Assembly (NCBI RefSeq): GCF_003003005.1
Contig: NZ_PVTR01000001.1
Coordinates: forward strand, 393,108 to 457,107
Source of the DNA: Mongoliibacter ruber
Lineage (GTDB): Bacteria; Bacteroidota; Bacteroidia; Cytophagales; Cyclobacteriaceae
Length of the DNA stretch: 64,000 nucleotides
Direction: 5' to 3'
The position numbers and the translations under genes are program-made. Within the stretch, counting starts at the first letter, position 1. Each line of letters begins with the position of its first letter. Positions 37,428 through 46,284 of the stretch are shown piece by piece. The notes under the pieces are model-generated. The model was given only the letters and a program-made list of their open reading frames with translations, was not told where the DNA came from and did not search any database.

Positions 37428-38460
37428 AGCACTGATAGTTGTTCCTTCCTTTCAATCCTTTATTCTTCAGGACATTCAGATCCTTTCATCACGCTATGAG
37501 TTGGTAATAAATCAATATGACTGGAAAAAAAAGGAACTTGCTCCTCTTTACCTTATTTTCCAGTTTTTCCATTTGCTATTTTCAATTGGAGAATGCCGGT
37601 TCATTTTGATTCATTTTGGTGGGTATTGGTCATTTTTGCCAACTTTATTTGGGAAAATATTCGGCAAACCTACCTACATCATCCTGCATGGAACAGATTG
37701 TGCCTCCATACCTGAACTGAATTATGGTAGTTTAAGAATACCCTTTCTTAAATGGTTTTGCAAAAAATCCTATGAGTGGGCCACTTTATTACTTCCAGTA
37801 AGTGAATCTTTGGTAAGAACAAGTAGTGACTTCTATCGTCAGCAGTCGCCGCTGCCAAATGGTTTTGCACACCATTTCCCCACAATCCGCACACCTTATC
37901 AAGTCATCGCAAATGGTTTCGATACTCAGTATTGGCAAATTAGTCCAGAGCTCAAAAAAGAGGGAAAGAGTTTTATAGCTGTGCTTTCAGAGGAACAATA
38001 CATCTTAAAAGGAGCTGATTTGATTATTGAATTGGCGAGAAGATTTCCCGATTGTCATTTTAAGATTGCAGGCATGCAAAAGCCTGAAGGACTAAATGGT
38101 CAATTATCAAATTTGGTGTTTCTGGGAAAAATTCCGCGAGAAAGACTTCTTCAAGAATTCCAAAAAAGCACTTTCTATTTTCAGCTATCGGTGTTTGAAG
38201 GATTTGGCTGTGCCCTGTGTGAGGCAATGCTTTGCGGTTGTATTCCTGTAGTATCTGCTGTGAATGAACTCCCTACTATTGTAGGGAATCATGGTCATGT
38301 CTTATACAAAAGAGATATCAACCTGTTGGAAAAGATGCTGAGAAAAATCATGGGTAATGAAGCTACATTGGAAGAAAGACAAGAAATCCGTGAGCGGATT
38401 ATTGAACGGTATTCCCTACAAAATAGAAAGAATCAGCTTTTCAGTGTTTTGCCTCATTAA
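37414..38460 (+). CDS. Glycosyltransferase, GT4-like
   Basis: A 348-aa GT-B-fold enzyme without membrane segments. The N-terminal domain includes IILHGTDCASIPE. The C-terminal domain has the GT4 features GADLIIELARRFPDCHFKIAG, LGKIPRERLLQEF and the acceptor/donor motif FYFQLSVFEGFGCALCEAM, with the paired Glu of the EX7E-type motif (E at FEGFG and at LCEAM). It should transfer a nucleotide-activated sugar during polysaccharide or lipid-linked glycan synthesis; the sugar cannot be read. It is translationally coupled to the YfhO gene. Confidence 0.85.
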   Translation: MVKPKALIVVPSFQSFILQDIQILSSRYELVINQYDWKKKELAPLYLIFQFFHLLFSIGECRFILIHFGGYWSFLPTLFGKIFGKPTYIILHGTDCASIPELNYGSLRIPFLKWFCKKSYEWATLLLPVSESLVRTSSDFYRQQSPLPNGFAHHFPTIRTPYQVIANGFDTQYWQISPELKKEGKSFIAVLSEEQYILKGADLIIELARRFPDCHFKIAGMQKPEGLNGQLSNLVFLGKIPRERLLQEFQKSTFYFQLSVFEGFGCALCEAMLCGCIPVVSAVNELPTIVGNHGHVLYKRDINLLEKMLRKIMGNEATLEERQEIRERIIERYSLQNRKNQLFSVLPH

Positions 38461-38469
38461 GATTTTACA

Positions 38470-39315
38470 ATGGAAAAAATAGCAGCAAACCTATCTAGAC
38501 AATTGTTTCGTGTTCCCGGAGGGTTCTTCATTGTACAATTTCTAAGGCATCTTTTCACTACAAATGATTCGAAAAATACGGCCCGTACTTTTTCCTTCAG
38601 AGGAATTACTTTGAAAGTAGATATTTCCAAGTCTATGGGGGCAGCGATTTATTGGAGAGGAGCACATGACTGGGCTCCCATTTTTGTTTTGGAAAAAATG
38701 GTTAGTCAGGGAAATACGGTCATAGATATTGGGGCAAATCAAGGAGAGTACAGTTTATGGGCAGCACGAAAAGTGGGTAGACAAGGTAAGGTGATTTCAT
38801 TTGAACCGATGGACCAAATATTTGAAGCTTTCGAGGAAAATATATCCCTGAATCCTAGCTATAGCAATGTGTTTTTTCCAATAAAAAAAGGCTTGTCAGA
38901 TACTCCTGGCAAACTTCAACTTTATGGTAAACCAGGTGATAATGAAGGGGTCAACACCATGTTTCCCACTTCATCACATTCTGTACTCATTCAAGAAATA
39001 ACCTTAAGCACATTAGACAAGGAACTTGAAGGACTTGGCGTCGAAAAAGTAGAGTTCATCAAACTGGATGTCGAAGGTGCGGAGTTGCAGGTACTGAAAG
39101 GTGCTAAATCGACCATTCAGAAATTTAAGCCAAAATGGATGATCGAAATCAATGAAGAGGCCTGCATAGCAGGAGGATATCAGCCTCAGGATATTTTGGA
39201 TTTTTTAGATGGTTTTGGATATGAATTTTATAAGATTGGACTAAGAGGCAGGTTGGCTAAAATTAATACTGTAACAGATTCATTTGTGAATATTGTAGCT
39301 CTTCCAAACGCATAA
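38470..39315 (+). CDS. FkbM-family methyltransferase
   Basis: A 281-aa protein. The SAM-binding fold is visible: GNTVIDIGANQGEYSLWAA (motif I, about 80-98), then GKVISFEPMDQIFEAFEENI (acidic residue binding the ribose), and FIKLDVEGAELQVLKGA (about 197-213), which is the FkbM signature. FkbM enzymes O-methylate sugars or polyketides. Here, 9 nt after a glycosyltransferase and just before a flippase, it probably methylates a surface glycan (inference). Confidence 0.88.
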   Translation: MEKIAANLSRQLFRVPGGFFIVQFLRHLFTTNDSKNTARTFSFRGITLKVDISKSMGAAIYWRGAHDWAPIFVLEKMVSQGNTVIDIGANQGEYSLWAARKVGRQGKVISFEPMDQIFEAFEENISLNPSYSNVFFPIKKGLSDTPGKLQLYGKPGDNEGVNTMFPTSSHSVLIQEITLSTLDKELEGLGVEKVEFIKLDVEGAELQVLKGAKSTIQKFKPKWMIEINEEACIAGGYQPQDILDFLDGFGYEFYKIGLRGRLAKINTVTDSFVNIVALPNA

Positions 39316-39351
39316 TTTTTATTTCACACACAATGTCTATTTTTACTTAAA

Positions 39352-40830
39352 ATGAAAACTGTAGCCAAGCAAAGTATTTTGACCACAATCTCCTCCTACA
39401 TAGGAGTGTTGATTGGTTACTTCAATGTGCTTTGGCTCCTGCCCTATGCCCTCGATCCAGATCAAATCGGACTCTTCAGGACCATTCAGGATATGGCTTT
39501 GCTATTTGTACCTTTTGCACAACTGGGTATTGGAAATGGCATAACACGGTTTTACCCAAAAGTCAAAGCCCAACAATTTGCCTTCTTCTCCATGAGTCTG
39601 ATGGTAAGTTTGGTAGGCTTTTCGATCCTCTCAATACTCTTTTTTGCTTTTAGAGAAACTTTAGTGGCTGCTTTTGCCACCAATTCGCCTGAAGTAATTG
39701 ATTTCTTTGGGGTGGTTTTATTCATTACGTTTTTCTCTGTTCTAAACTCCGTATTAGATGCATTTTGCAGGTCTTTCCTCAAAATAGCCATTCCTACATT
39801 TTTCAGAGAGGTAATACTTAGACTACTGGTAGCCTTATTGATCTTGACCTATCTGACTCAATTGATCACTTTTGATTGGCTGATGTGGGGTTTGGCTATA
39901 GTTTACCTCAGCACCCTGATCGGCATGATCCTTTATATGAAAAGCAATCAAATTTTCAAGTTAACATTTGATTTTGGGAACTTCCCGGAAGGTTTTATTC
40001 AGGAGTTTTTGAAATACAGCCTGATTACTTTACTTGGAACCACCGGTTCGCTTTTGATCATGAAAATTGACAGCTTGATGGTTACCTCTTTGATTGGTTT
40101 AGAGGCAAATGCCATTTATACCATAGCGTTTTCAATCGCAATAGTCATTGAAATGCCAAGAAGAGCCATTTCTCAAGTGGTGATGCCAGTCATTGCCGAG
40201 CACTTCAGCACCGGCGAAAGCGACAAAATAAATAAACTATACAAGGAGGTTGCTGTTCATCAGACCTTAATCTGTCTATTGCTTTTTTTGGGAGTTTGGT
40301 CTAATATCCATAACCTTTATCATTTTGTGCCAAATAATGAAATCTATGAAGCGGGTAAATGGGTAGTATTTTGGATTGGTCTGGGAAAAATCACGGACAT
40401 CCTCTTTTCGGTAAATGGTGAAATTATAGTGTATTCAAAATATTATGTTTTCAATATCACCGCTACGATATTGATGAGTATCGCTGTCATCACCCTCAAT
40501 TTATTTTTAATCCCTGCTTATGGAATAGAAGGTGCCGCTGTAGCTTCTTTTGTTGCCATGCTCTTATACAATCTTATTAAATATTTTTATGTCAAATTCC
40601 GCCTTGGTTTTGATCCATTTTCATGGGATATCTTAAAAATCTCTATGCTTGGACTATTTACTTTTGGGCTTCAATTTTTCCTTTTCAGGGGAATAGACTC
40701 AGGAATTATAGATATTGTAATCAGATCCTCAACAATCACGATTGTATATTTGATTGGGGTGTATTTCTTGAAAATTGCATCAAAAAGTCAGGAACAATTA
40801 TTTGAAAAAATAAAAAGGCTCAGGCCTTAG
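39352..40830 (+). CDS. Polysaccharide flippase (Wzx / MATE-like)
   Basis: A 492-aa integral membrane protein with about 12-14 hydrophobic helices along its whole length. The opening KQSILTTISSYIGVLIGYFNVL is typical of Wzx/RfbX and oligosaccharide flippases, as is the middle segment KIDSLMVTSLIGLEANAIYTIAF. It should move a lipid-linked glycan across the inner membrane. It ends the set YfhO, glycosyltransferase, methyltransferase, flippase, which share strand and short gaps (36 nt here). No polymerase or glycan-chain length gene is present next to it. Confidence 0.87.
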   Translation: MKTVAKQSILTTISSYIGVLIGYFNVLWLLPYALDPDQIGLFRTIQDMALLFVPFAQLGIGNGITRFYPKVKAQQFAFFSMSLMVSLVGFSILSILFFAFRETLVAAFATNSPEVIDFFGVVLFITFFSVLNSVLDAFCRSFLKIAIPTFFREVILRLLVALLILTYLTQLITFDWLMWGLAIVYLSTLIGMILYMKSNQIFKLTFDFGNFPEGFIQEFLKYSLITLLGTTGSLLIMKIDSLMVTSLIGLEANAIYTIAFSIAIVIEMPRRAISQVVMPVIAEHFSTGESDKINKLYKEVAVHQTLICLLLFLGVWSNIHNLYHFVPNNEIYEAGKWVVFWIGLGKITDILFSVNGEIIVYSKYYVFNITATILMSIAVITLNLFLIPAYGIEGAAVASFVAMLLYNLIKYFYVKFRLGFDPFSWDILKISMLGLFTFGLQFFLFRGIDSGIIDIVIRSSTITIVYLIGVYFLKIASKSQEQLFEKIKRLRP

Positions 40831-41343
40831 AGTGTTACCAAACCTCTTTATCGACAAGATTTGAGCTGCCTTAAATCCGCAAACTTCCACTGTTATCCTG
40901 AATCCTAAGATACGAGGTCCTTACCCGAAAGGGAATGGATGAGGCCTGTTTTTGGAAAGGGCTTCACTCGGTATTGTAATTTAATTGTGAAGTTGGAACA
41001 TGTCAACGACCTGAGCTTGCACAAATATACGGATTTAAATAGCAATCGTTCACATCTGTAAACCGCTAAACATGCACCAATTTAGAGAATGTGATAAATA
41101 TTTACCTAAAATCATAAAGCTTGGGAATTCAACCAAAAAACATTTTGTCGGAGCTTTATTAATACTAATTTTATTGCGTAAAATAAATTTGAAAAACTTT
41201 GCTTCCGTAAGAATTCTTACCAAAAGATGATTCAAACTCATAATTCAATCAATTCTCGAAATAAATTATTGATTTAAAAAAAATAATTGTGAATCTTCAA
41301 AATAATATTTCTCAAACATCTATTTTTCATAGATCTAATCGTT
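40831..41343. other. Long intergenic region, no gene found
   Basis: About 510 bp between the flippase gene and the stress-protein promoter, turning strongly AT-rich towards the right. A 63-codon frame on the minus strand (41050-41241) has no family features and was not accepted. I see no tRNA, terminator or repeat. Confidence 0.5.
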
Positions 41344-41351
41344 TATTTTTG
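41344..41351 (+). promoter_or_regulatory. Bacteroidota-type -7 promoter element (TATTTTTG)
   Basis: Matches TAnnTTTG, the -7 consensus, 23 nt before the ATG of the universal stress gene. A clear -33 TTTG is not visible at the usual distance. Confidence 0.45.
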
Positions 41352-41374
41352 CAACAAGAATCTGCACTATAACC

Positions 41375-42298
41375 ATGTACGAAATTAAAAAACTGATCGT
41401 TTGCCTTGACAGAAGTGAAATGGACGAAACCTTAGTCAGGTTTGCTTCTTTCATATCAAAAGTAAATCAAACAAAAAAGATCTACTTCACCAATGTAATC
41501 AGGAACCTTAACATCCCAAAGGATGTGCTAGAGGAATTCCCAAACCTGATAGACAATATGGTAGAGGAAAGAAAAGGTCAAATGAAAGCCGTGGTGGATA
41601 AAGCCTACGGGGAAAAAGACACTGCTGAGTTTTCTTTTGTGGTTAAAGAAGGTCAGCTTTCAAAAAAAGTGCTCAAACTCGCTCATGAAAAATCTGCAGA
41701 CATGATTATCGTCGGTAGAAAAGTGAATTTGCCTGGGACAGGAGTAGTATCTCAAAGACTAGCCAGACGAGCTTCATGTTCTCTTTTGATCATTCCTGAG
41801 CATTCGAAGCCTAAAATAGACAAACTTTTAGTACCATCAGATTTTTCTGATTATTCTAAAGATGCTTTAGAAGAGGCTATTTTAATTGTAGAAAAATACG
41901 GAAATCAAGCTGAAATTGTCTGTCAAAATGTTTTTACAGTTCCTTCAGGTTACCATTTTACAGGAAAGAGTTATAAAGAATTCACCGGTATTATGGAAAT
42001 GCATGCCGAAATCAATTTCAAAAAGTTTATCCGTAAAATCGATACCAAGGGTATAAATATCACTCCTGTCTATACCCAAGACGAAGATGATGATCCGGTT
42101 GAAGATATTTTGGCCAAAGCTAAAGAAATCAGTGCTGATGGTATTATCATAGGCGCCAAAGGACGAACTGCAGCTACGGCTCTTTTTATTGGTAGTATGG
42201 CTGAGCGTCTGATACAACTAAATGACCAATTTCCTTTGTTGGTTACCAGGCCAAAAGGCAAAAATGCCGGTATTCTGGACTATATATTGGAAATTTAA
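41375..42298 (+). CDS. Tandem universal stress protein
   Basis: A 307-aa protein with two UspA domains (about 1-147 and 152-305). Domain 1 begins IKKLIVCLDRSEMDETLV and ends with ADMIIVGRK...SCSLLIIPE. Domain 2 begins IDKLLVPSDFSDYSKDAL and has DGIIIGAKGRTAATALFIGSMAERLI, close to the ATP-binding G-2x-G-9x-G(S/T) pattern. Domain 1 is less canonical at that site. Such proteins help survival under stress or growth arrest; the mechanism is unknown. It is a single gene with its own promoter element and terminator. Confidence 0.9.
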   Translation: MYEIKKLIVCLDRSEMDETLVRFASFISKVNQTKKIYFTNVIRNLNIPKDVLEEFPNLIDNMVEERKGQMKAVVDKAYGEKDTAEFSFVVKEGQLSKKVLKLAHEKSADMIIVGRKVNLPGTGVVSQRLARRASCSLLIIPEHSKPKIDKLLVPSDFSDYSKDALEEAILIVEKYGNQAEIVCQNVFTVPSGYHFTGKSYKEFTGIMEMHAEINFKKFIRKIDTKGINITPVYTQDEDDDPVEDILAKAKEISADGIIIGAKGRTAATALFIGSMAERLIQLNDQFPLLVTRPKGKNAGILDYILEI

Positions 42299-42306
42299 AA
42301 GAATCG

Positions 42307-42334
42307 AACAGGACTTAAGGTCCTGTTTTTTTTT
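42307..42334 (+). terminator. Rho-independent terminator of the universal stress gene
   Basis: Stem AACAGGAC (42307-42314) / GTCCTGTT (42320-42327), 5-nt loop, followed by a run of T to 42334. Confidence 0.85.
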
Positions 42335-42417
42335 GCCTTTTTTGTCAAAAGACAGCATTATAGCTTTATTTTAGAATACAGATTAAACCCTCTCCTTTTC
42401 TACTTGTCAAAGACGCA

Positions 42418-42966
42418 ATGATATCATTGAGTGATTTAGACCTTTTGAATTTAATTCAACATCCTGAGACCAAAGAAAAAGGTTTCAGGTTATTGATCGA
42501 AATGTATCAAAAAAGGGTCTATAGCATAGCTAGAAAAATGGTGTTAATTCATGAAGATGCCGATGATATTACTCAAATCACCTTTATAAAGGCTTATAAA
42601 AATCTTCATAAATTCAATGGGAAGTCTTCCTTATTTACTTGGCTATACCGAATAGCAACCAACGAAAGCCTGAATTTTCTTCAAAAAAAGAAACGAAGGT
42701 TTTTCGCAAGTATTGAAGATCATGAGGAAGTTATGAAAAAATATGTGGACAGTTCACCTTTGGTCGATGGAGACGCCATTGAAAAGAAACTTCAAAAAGC
42801 ACTTTTAGCTTTACCGGAAAAACAGCGGTTGGTTTTCAACCTAAGGTTCTATGAAGATTTGAGCTATGAGGAGATCAGTCAAATTACTGAAACATCAGTG
42901 GGTGGATTAAAAGCAAGTTACCACCATGCGGTAAAAAAACTTGAAAATGAATTGAAAGATGGATAA
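42418..42966 (+). CDS. ECF-type RNA polymerase sigma factor
   Basis: A 182-aa sigma-70 family protein with only regions 2 and 4. Region 2: ARKMVLIHEDADDITQITFIKAYKNLHKF and LFTWLYRIATNESLNF. Region 4: ALPEKQRLVFNLRFYEDLSYEEISQIT followed by the DNA-reading helix GGLKASYHHAVKKLE. It directs transcription in response to an envelope or cytoplasmic signal. The next gene, 33 nt downstream, encodes a small membrane protein that could be its regulator, and an exported Spy-like protein follows. Confidence 0.92.
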   Translation: MISLSDLDLLNLIQHPETKEKGFRLLIEMYQKRVYSIARKMVLIHEDADDITQITFIKAYKNLHKFNGKSSLFTWLYRIATNESLNFLQKKKRRFFASIEDHEEVMKKYVDSSPLVDGDAIEKKLQKALLALPEKQRLVFNLRFYEDLSYEEISQITETSVGGLKASYHHAVKKLENELKDG

Positions 42967-42999
42967 ACCATTGGTCTATAATACTGTCTAAAGAATGTT

Positions 43000-43380
43000 A
43001 TGCTAGAAAACCTTCCAAAAAAAGATATATTCAAAACACCTGAGGGTTACTTTGAAACCTTACCTGAGAAAATCCTGGAAAGGAAAAAAGGTCAAGCCAA
43101 GACCATATACATGATTGCAGCCAAATATGCTGCTGCAGCAGCTGTAGTTTTCGGGCTGATCTATTTTTTCATTCCTAGCGAAAAAACTGAAAACAGTTTG
43201 TATCAAAGTGTACAGATGGAAAATGAAATAGAGTTGTATATAGATTCTGACCATTGGCAAGCTGAAGATATTCTGGCATTTATAGATAATCCTGATGACT
43301 TATTGGATCAAATGATTGAACAGGAATGGAGTTCCTATGAATATTTTGAAGATGAAACCGATGATGAATTATGGTATTAA
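43000..43380 (+). CDS. Small acidic single-pass membrane protein, candidate anti-sigma partner
   Basis: A 126-aa protein. A short cytoplasmic N-terminus contains FKTPEGYFETLPEKIL, a motif often found in small Bacteroidota proteins encoded after ECF sigma genes. One membrane segment follows (about 48-64, AAAAAVVFGLIYFFI), then a strongly acidic periplasmic tail (about 70-126) rich in Asp, Glu, Trp and Tyr. There is no zinc-binding ZAS motif. An anti-sigma role is inferred from gene order only. It overlaps the frame of the next gene but ends 8 nt before its likely ATG. Confidence 0.65.
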   Translation: MLENLPKKDIFKTPEGYFETLPEKILERKKGQAKTIYMIAAKYAAAAAVVFGLIYFFIPSEKTENSLYQSVQMENEIELYIDSDHWQAEDILAFIDNPDDLLDQMIEQEWSSYEYFEDETDDELWY

Positions 43381-43388
43381 TAACTGAT

Positions 43389-43841
43389 ATGAAAAAGATA
43401 AATTTAATAATCATATTTCTTTTGATTTCTTTGGCTACTTATGGCCAAAGACCAGAAAGAAGCTACGATAGAGAAAAACTTGAATCTGCTAGGGTTGCTT
43501 TTATTACAAACAGAATTGACCTCAAACCCGAACAAGCTGAAAAATTCTGGCCTTTGTACAATCAATACCAAGAGAAAAGGTCAAAAATGATGGATGAAAT
43601 TTCCTCTCTCAATCGAAAGGCGAATACTCCGATTTCAGACTCCGAAGCAAGGGAGCTTGTCAATGAAAGACTTACCAAACAACAACAAATGTTGGATATG
43701 GAGAAGAAATTCATGACTGAAATACAGGATGTAATTTCTTCCTCTCAAGCCGTCAAGCTTCATGACGTCAATCGACAATTTACCCGTCAGTTATATAGAA
43801 TGAATCAGGGTAGAAACAGAGGTGAAGGGAGGAATAAATAA
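43389..43841 (+). CDS. Small exported protein, Spy/CpxP-like
   Basis: 150 aa from the ATG at 43389; an upstream start would add six residues ahead of the signal peptide. The signal peptide (INLIIIFLLISLATYGQ) is followed by an all-helical, charged protein with FITNRIDLKPEQAEKFWPLYNQYQEKR-type repeats of an LTxxQ-like motif. This resembles periplasmic chaperones or stress sensors of the Spy/CpxP group (weak similarity by pattern). It sits in the sigma factor operon and fits an envelope-stress response. Confidence 0.7.
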   Translation: MKKINLIIIFLLISLATYGQRPERSYDREKLESARVAFITNRIDLKPEQAEKFWPLYNQYQEKRSKMMDEISSLNRKANTPISDSEARELVNERLTKQQQMLDMEKKFMTEIQDVISSSQAVKLHDVNRQFTRQLYRMNQGRNRGEGRNK

Positions 43842-43917
43842 TATTTCTTTGTACACAGTTTTGATAACAGCTAATTTATTTATACGTAATTCTATCAGTG
43901 AGAAAATCAAATACAAT

Positions 43918-43946
43918 AAAAAAAGCAGCTTAAAGCTGCTTTTTTT
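43918..43946. terminator. Bidirectional terminator between the exported protein gene and mscL
   Basis: Perfect 8-bp arms AGCAGCTT (43924-43931) and AAGCTGCT (43933-43940) flanked by A-run and T-run, placed between convergent stops. Confidence 0.85.
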
Positions 43947-43953
43947 AGGATGA

Positions 43954-44367
43954 CTATTTTTTCAACAAATCTCTGATTTCTTCTAATAATACTTCAGATT
44001 TTGGTGGTGCGGCCGGTGCTGCAGGAGCCTCTTCTTTTTTCTTTTTCAATCTATTGATTCCTTGGATCACCATAAAAATCACAAAAGCGATGATGACAAA
44101 ATCAACCACATTTTGGATAAAATTTCCATAACTCAAGGTAACAGGAGCCATTTCCTCTCCCCCTTCACTTATATAAGCATCTCTTAATACATAGCCCAAA
44201 TCCTTAAAATCAACACCACCTAAGGCAATTCCAATGGGTGGCATGATAATGTCATTGACAAAAGAGGTAACAATCCTGCCAAATGCTCCTCCTATGACCA
44301 CGGCAACAGCTAAATCTACGACATTGCCTCGCATCGCAAATTCTTTAAACTCCTTGATTAAGCTCAT
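43954..44367 (-). CDS. mscL: Large-conductance mechanosensitive channel MscL
   Basis: 137 aa from the ATG at 44367; the frame extends upstream by 34 codons, but that hydrophobic part is not in the family. The standard opening is [21 protein letters not shown], then [19 protein letters not shown] (first pore helix region). A second membrane helix is [18 protein letters not shown] and the cytoplasmic C-terminal helix is [14 protein letters not shown]. Alanine- and proline-rich residues link the two. It forms a pentamer in the inner membrane and releases solutes on osmotic down-shock. Confidence 0.95.
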   Translation of the reverse strand: MSLIKEFKEFAMRGNVVDLAVAVVIGGAFGRIVTSFVNDIIMPPIGIALGGVDFKDLGYVLRDAYISEGGEEMAPVTLSYGNFIQNVVDFVIIAFVIFMVIQGINRLKKKKEEAPAAPAAPPKSEVLLEEIRDLLKK

Positions 44368-44780
44368 AAATAAAGTGTTAAGATTATAAATAAAATGTAA
44401 TGGTTTAAATAAAATAATTGTTGGCAAAATAATAAAAAAAAGTTGTGGTATTACTTTTATGTAAAACAAAATTTTGTGTTCTGAATTTATCCCGTTTTCT
44501 GCCTAGGTAATTTGATACAAATTGAATTCTTAAATATTTTAAAAAAAAATTAAATTATTGAGTTAGCGGCAGGATATTGTAAATTAAGCTCACTATTTTG
44601 GGAAAAACTTTTATACTAATTCTACGGATTTCTTTTATCCACTTTATTGTATTTTGAATCTCATTCAAAATAACCAAATCATTAATTATTCATTTACAAT
44701 TTCAAGAAGAATTAACCCTTTGCCAAAAATGAAGTCTGAAAATTTTATAACTTACGGGCTCAAACCTATTAATCAATTGT
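44368..44780. other. Divergent intergenic region upstream of mscL and mgsA
   Basis: 413 bp of strongly AT-rich sequence that must hold promoters for both genes. No exact -33/-7 pair or regulator site could be called. Confidence 0.4.
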
Positions 44781-45164
44781 ATGAAAATTGCCCTAATCGC
44801 CCACGATGGGAAAAAAGCCGACATGGTGCATTTTTTAAGCGGCTTCAAAAGCCAATTACACCATGCCGATATTGACCTAGTGGCTACTGGAACCACAGGT
44901 TCACATATAGAAAAGGCAGGATATAAAGTAATCAAATTACTATCCGGCCCAATGGGAGGTGATGCACAAATTGCCTCAATGGCTGCGCAGAAGGAACTTG
45001 CAATGGTAATTTTCTTCAGAGACCCTTTGGACAAACACCCACATGAACCTGATGTTCAAATGCTTATGCGAATATGTGATGTCCACAATATTCCTCTAGC
45101 TACCAATCCGGCAGCTGCAAACTTAATGTTCGAACAATTAACAAAAGACTTTGATGGAAAATAA
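44781..45164 (+). CDS. mgsA: Methylglyoxal synthase
   Basis: A 127-aa protein. It converts dihydroxyacetone phosphate to methylglyoxal and phosphate, a bypass that releases phosphate when sugar phosphates pile up. Visible family motifs: IALIAHDGKKADMV at the start, ATGTTGSHIEKAGY (phosphate-binding), LLSGPMGGDAQIA with the catalytic Asp, FFRDPLDKHPHEPDV and IPLATNPAAANLM. The length is that of the short form (E. coli has about 150). It overlaps pfkA by 11 nt, so the two are made together. Confidence 0.95.
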   Translation: MKIALIAHDGKKADMVHFLSGFKSQLHHADIDLVATGTTGSHIEKAGYKVIKLLSGPMGGDAQIASMAAQKELAMVIFFRDPLDKHPHEPDVQMLMRICDVHNIPLATNPAAANLMFEQLTKDFDGK

Positions 45165-46140
45165 AACTATAAAGAGAATCGCTGTACTTACCTCAGGAGG
45201 TGACGCACCTGGGATGAATGCCGCTATTCGTGCAGTAGTAAGAGCTGGTTTTTACTATAATTTGGAAATGTTTGGTATCTACCGTGGATATGAAGGCATG
45301 ATTCAAAACGAAATTAAAAAACTTGAATCCAAAAATATTGCCCATGTGTTGGAAAGAGGAGGTACTTTTCTAAAGTCTGCAAGAAGTGCTGAATTCAGAA
45401 CAGAAGAAGGAAGAAAAAAAGCCTATGATAATTTAAAAAAGCATGGAATAGATGCTTTGGTTGTTATTGGAGGAGATGGTTCACTCACTGGCGCCCATTT
45501 GTTTTATAAGGAATATGGCATCCCTGCAATAGGTTTGCCGGGAACCATAGACAATGACCTTGCAGGTACTGACTTGACCATAGGATTTGATACTGCTTGT
45601 AATACTGCCATTCAGGCTATTGACAAGATTAGGGATACCGCCACATCTCATGATAGACTGTTCTTTGTGGAAGTAATGGGCAGAGATGCCGGATTTATCG
45701 CCATCAATGCCGGAATAGGAAGTGCAGCTGCTGCTACCCTTATTCCAGAAAAGAAAATGCCAATTGAAAGGTTGATAGAAAGGCTCAAAGCCCGAACTAA
45801 AGCAATGAAGACCTCAAACATTGTGATTGTTGCTGAAGGTGGGAAAAGCGGAGGTGCGACAGAAATCGCTGAAAAAATCAAAAAACAGCTACCTTATTAC
45901 GATATAAAGGTAACTATTCTTGGTCACCTACAGCGTGGTGGAGCTCCCTCCTCCTCAGATAGAGTGTTGGCCAGCAAATTGGGAGTCGCAGCGGTAGAAG
46001 GTTTGATTCATGGCAAGTATGATGTGATGGCCGGTGTCATCAACAACAAGGTAGTATATACTCCCATTGCAAAAGCAATCTTGGGGGACAAAGAAGTGGA
46101 TGAAGATGATTTTAGAGTTGCAAAAATCCTATCTACCTAA
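45154..46140 (+). CDS. pfkA: 6-phosphofructokinase
   Basis: 328 aa from the ATG at 45154 (a TTG precedes it). It is an ATP-dependent type, phosphorylating fructose 6-phosphate in glycolysis. Motifs: VLTSGGDAPGMNAAIRAVVR at the N-terminus, VIGGDGSLTGA (nucleotide site; GDGS favours ATP over pyrophosphate), GLPGTIDNDLAGTD with the catalytic Asp, VEVMGRDAGFIA and VTILGHLQRGGAPSS. Its start lies within the mgsA end. A strong terminator follows, so mgsA-pfkA is a two-gene unit. Confidence 0.95.
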   Translation: MENKTIKRIAVLTSGGDAPGMNAAIRAVVRAGFYYNLEMFGIYRGYEGMIQNEIKKLESKNIAHVLERGGTFLKSARSAEFRTEEGRKKAYDNLKKHGIDALVVIGGDGSLTGAHLFYKEYGIPAIGLPGTIDNDLAGTDLTIGFDTACNTAIQAIDKIRDTATSHDRLFFVEVMGRDAGFIAINAGIGSAAAATLIPEKKMPIERLIERLKARTKAMKTSNIVIVAEGGKSGGATEIAEKIKKQLPYYDIKVTILGHLQRGGAPSSSDRVLASKLGVAAVEGLIHGKYDVMAGVINNKVVYTPIAKAILGDKEVDEDDFRVAKILST

Positions 46141-46160
46141 ATTTCAAAACTATTAATTAA

Positions 46161-46196
46161 AAAAGCCTTTGAGTCTATAAACTCAAAGGCTTTTTT
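46161..46196 (+). terminator. Rho-independent terminator after pfkA
   Basis: 14-bp perfect stem, AAAAGCCTTTGAGT (46161-46174) with ACTCAAAGGCTTTT (46181-46194), 6-nt loop and T-run. Confidence 0.92.
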
Positions 46197-46284
46197 GTTT
46201 AATAATAAATCAAGTAAGAAAATAGTCTATAAAAGTAAATGGCATTTACTGCCGCCAATTTTAAGACAAATATCGAATTCAAGC

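Noticed and set aside
41050-41241. 63-codon minus-strand frame in the gap before the universal stress gene
   Set aside because: Short, AT-driven, no motif, no plausible start context.
40831-41374. Possible tRNA or structured RNA in the longest gap
   Set aside because: No cloverleaf or conserved stem could be found; only a trivial CCC-GAAA-GGG pairing near 40930.
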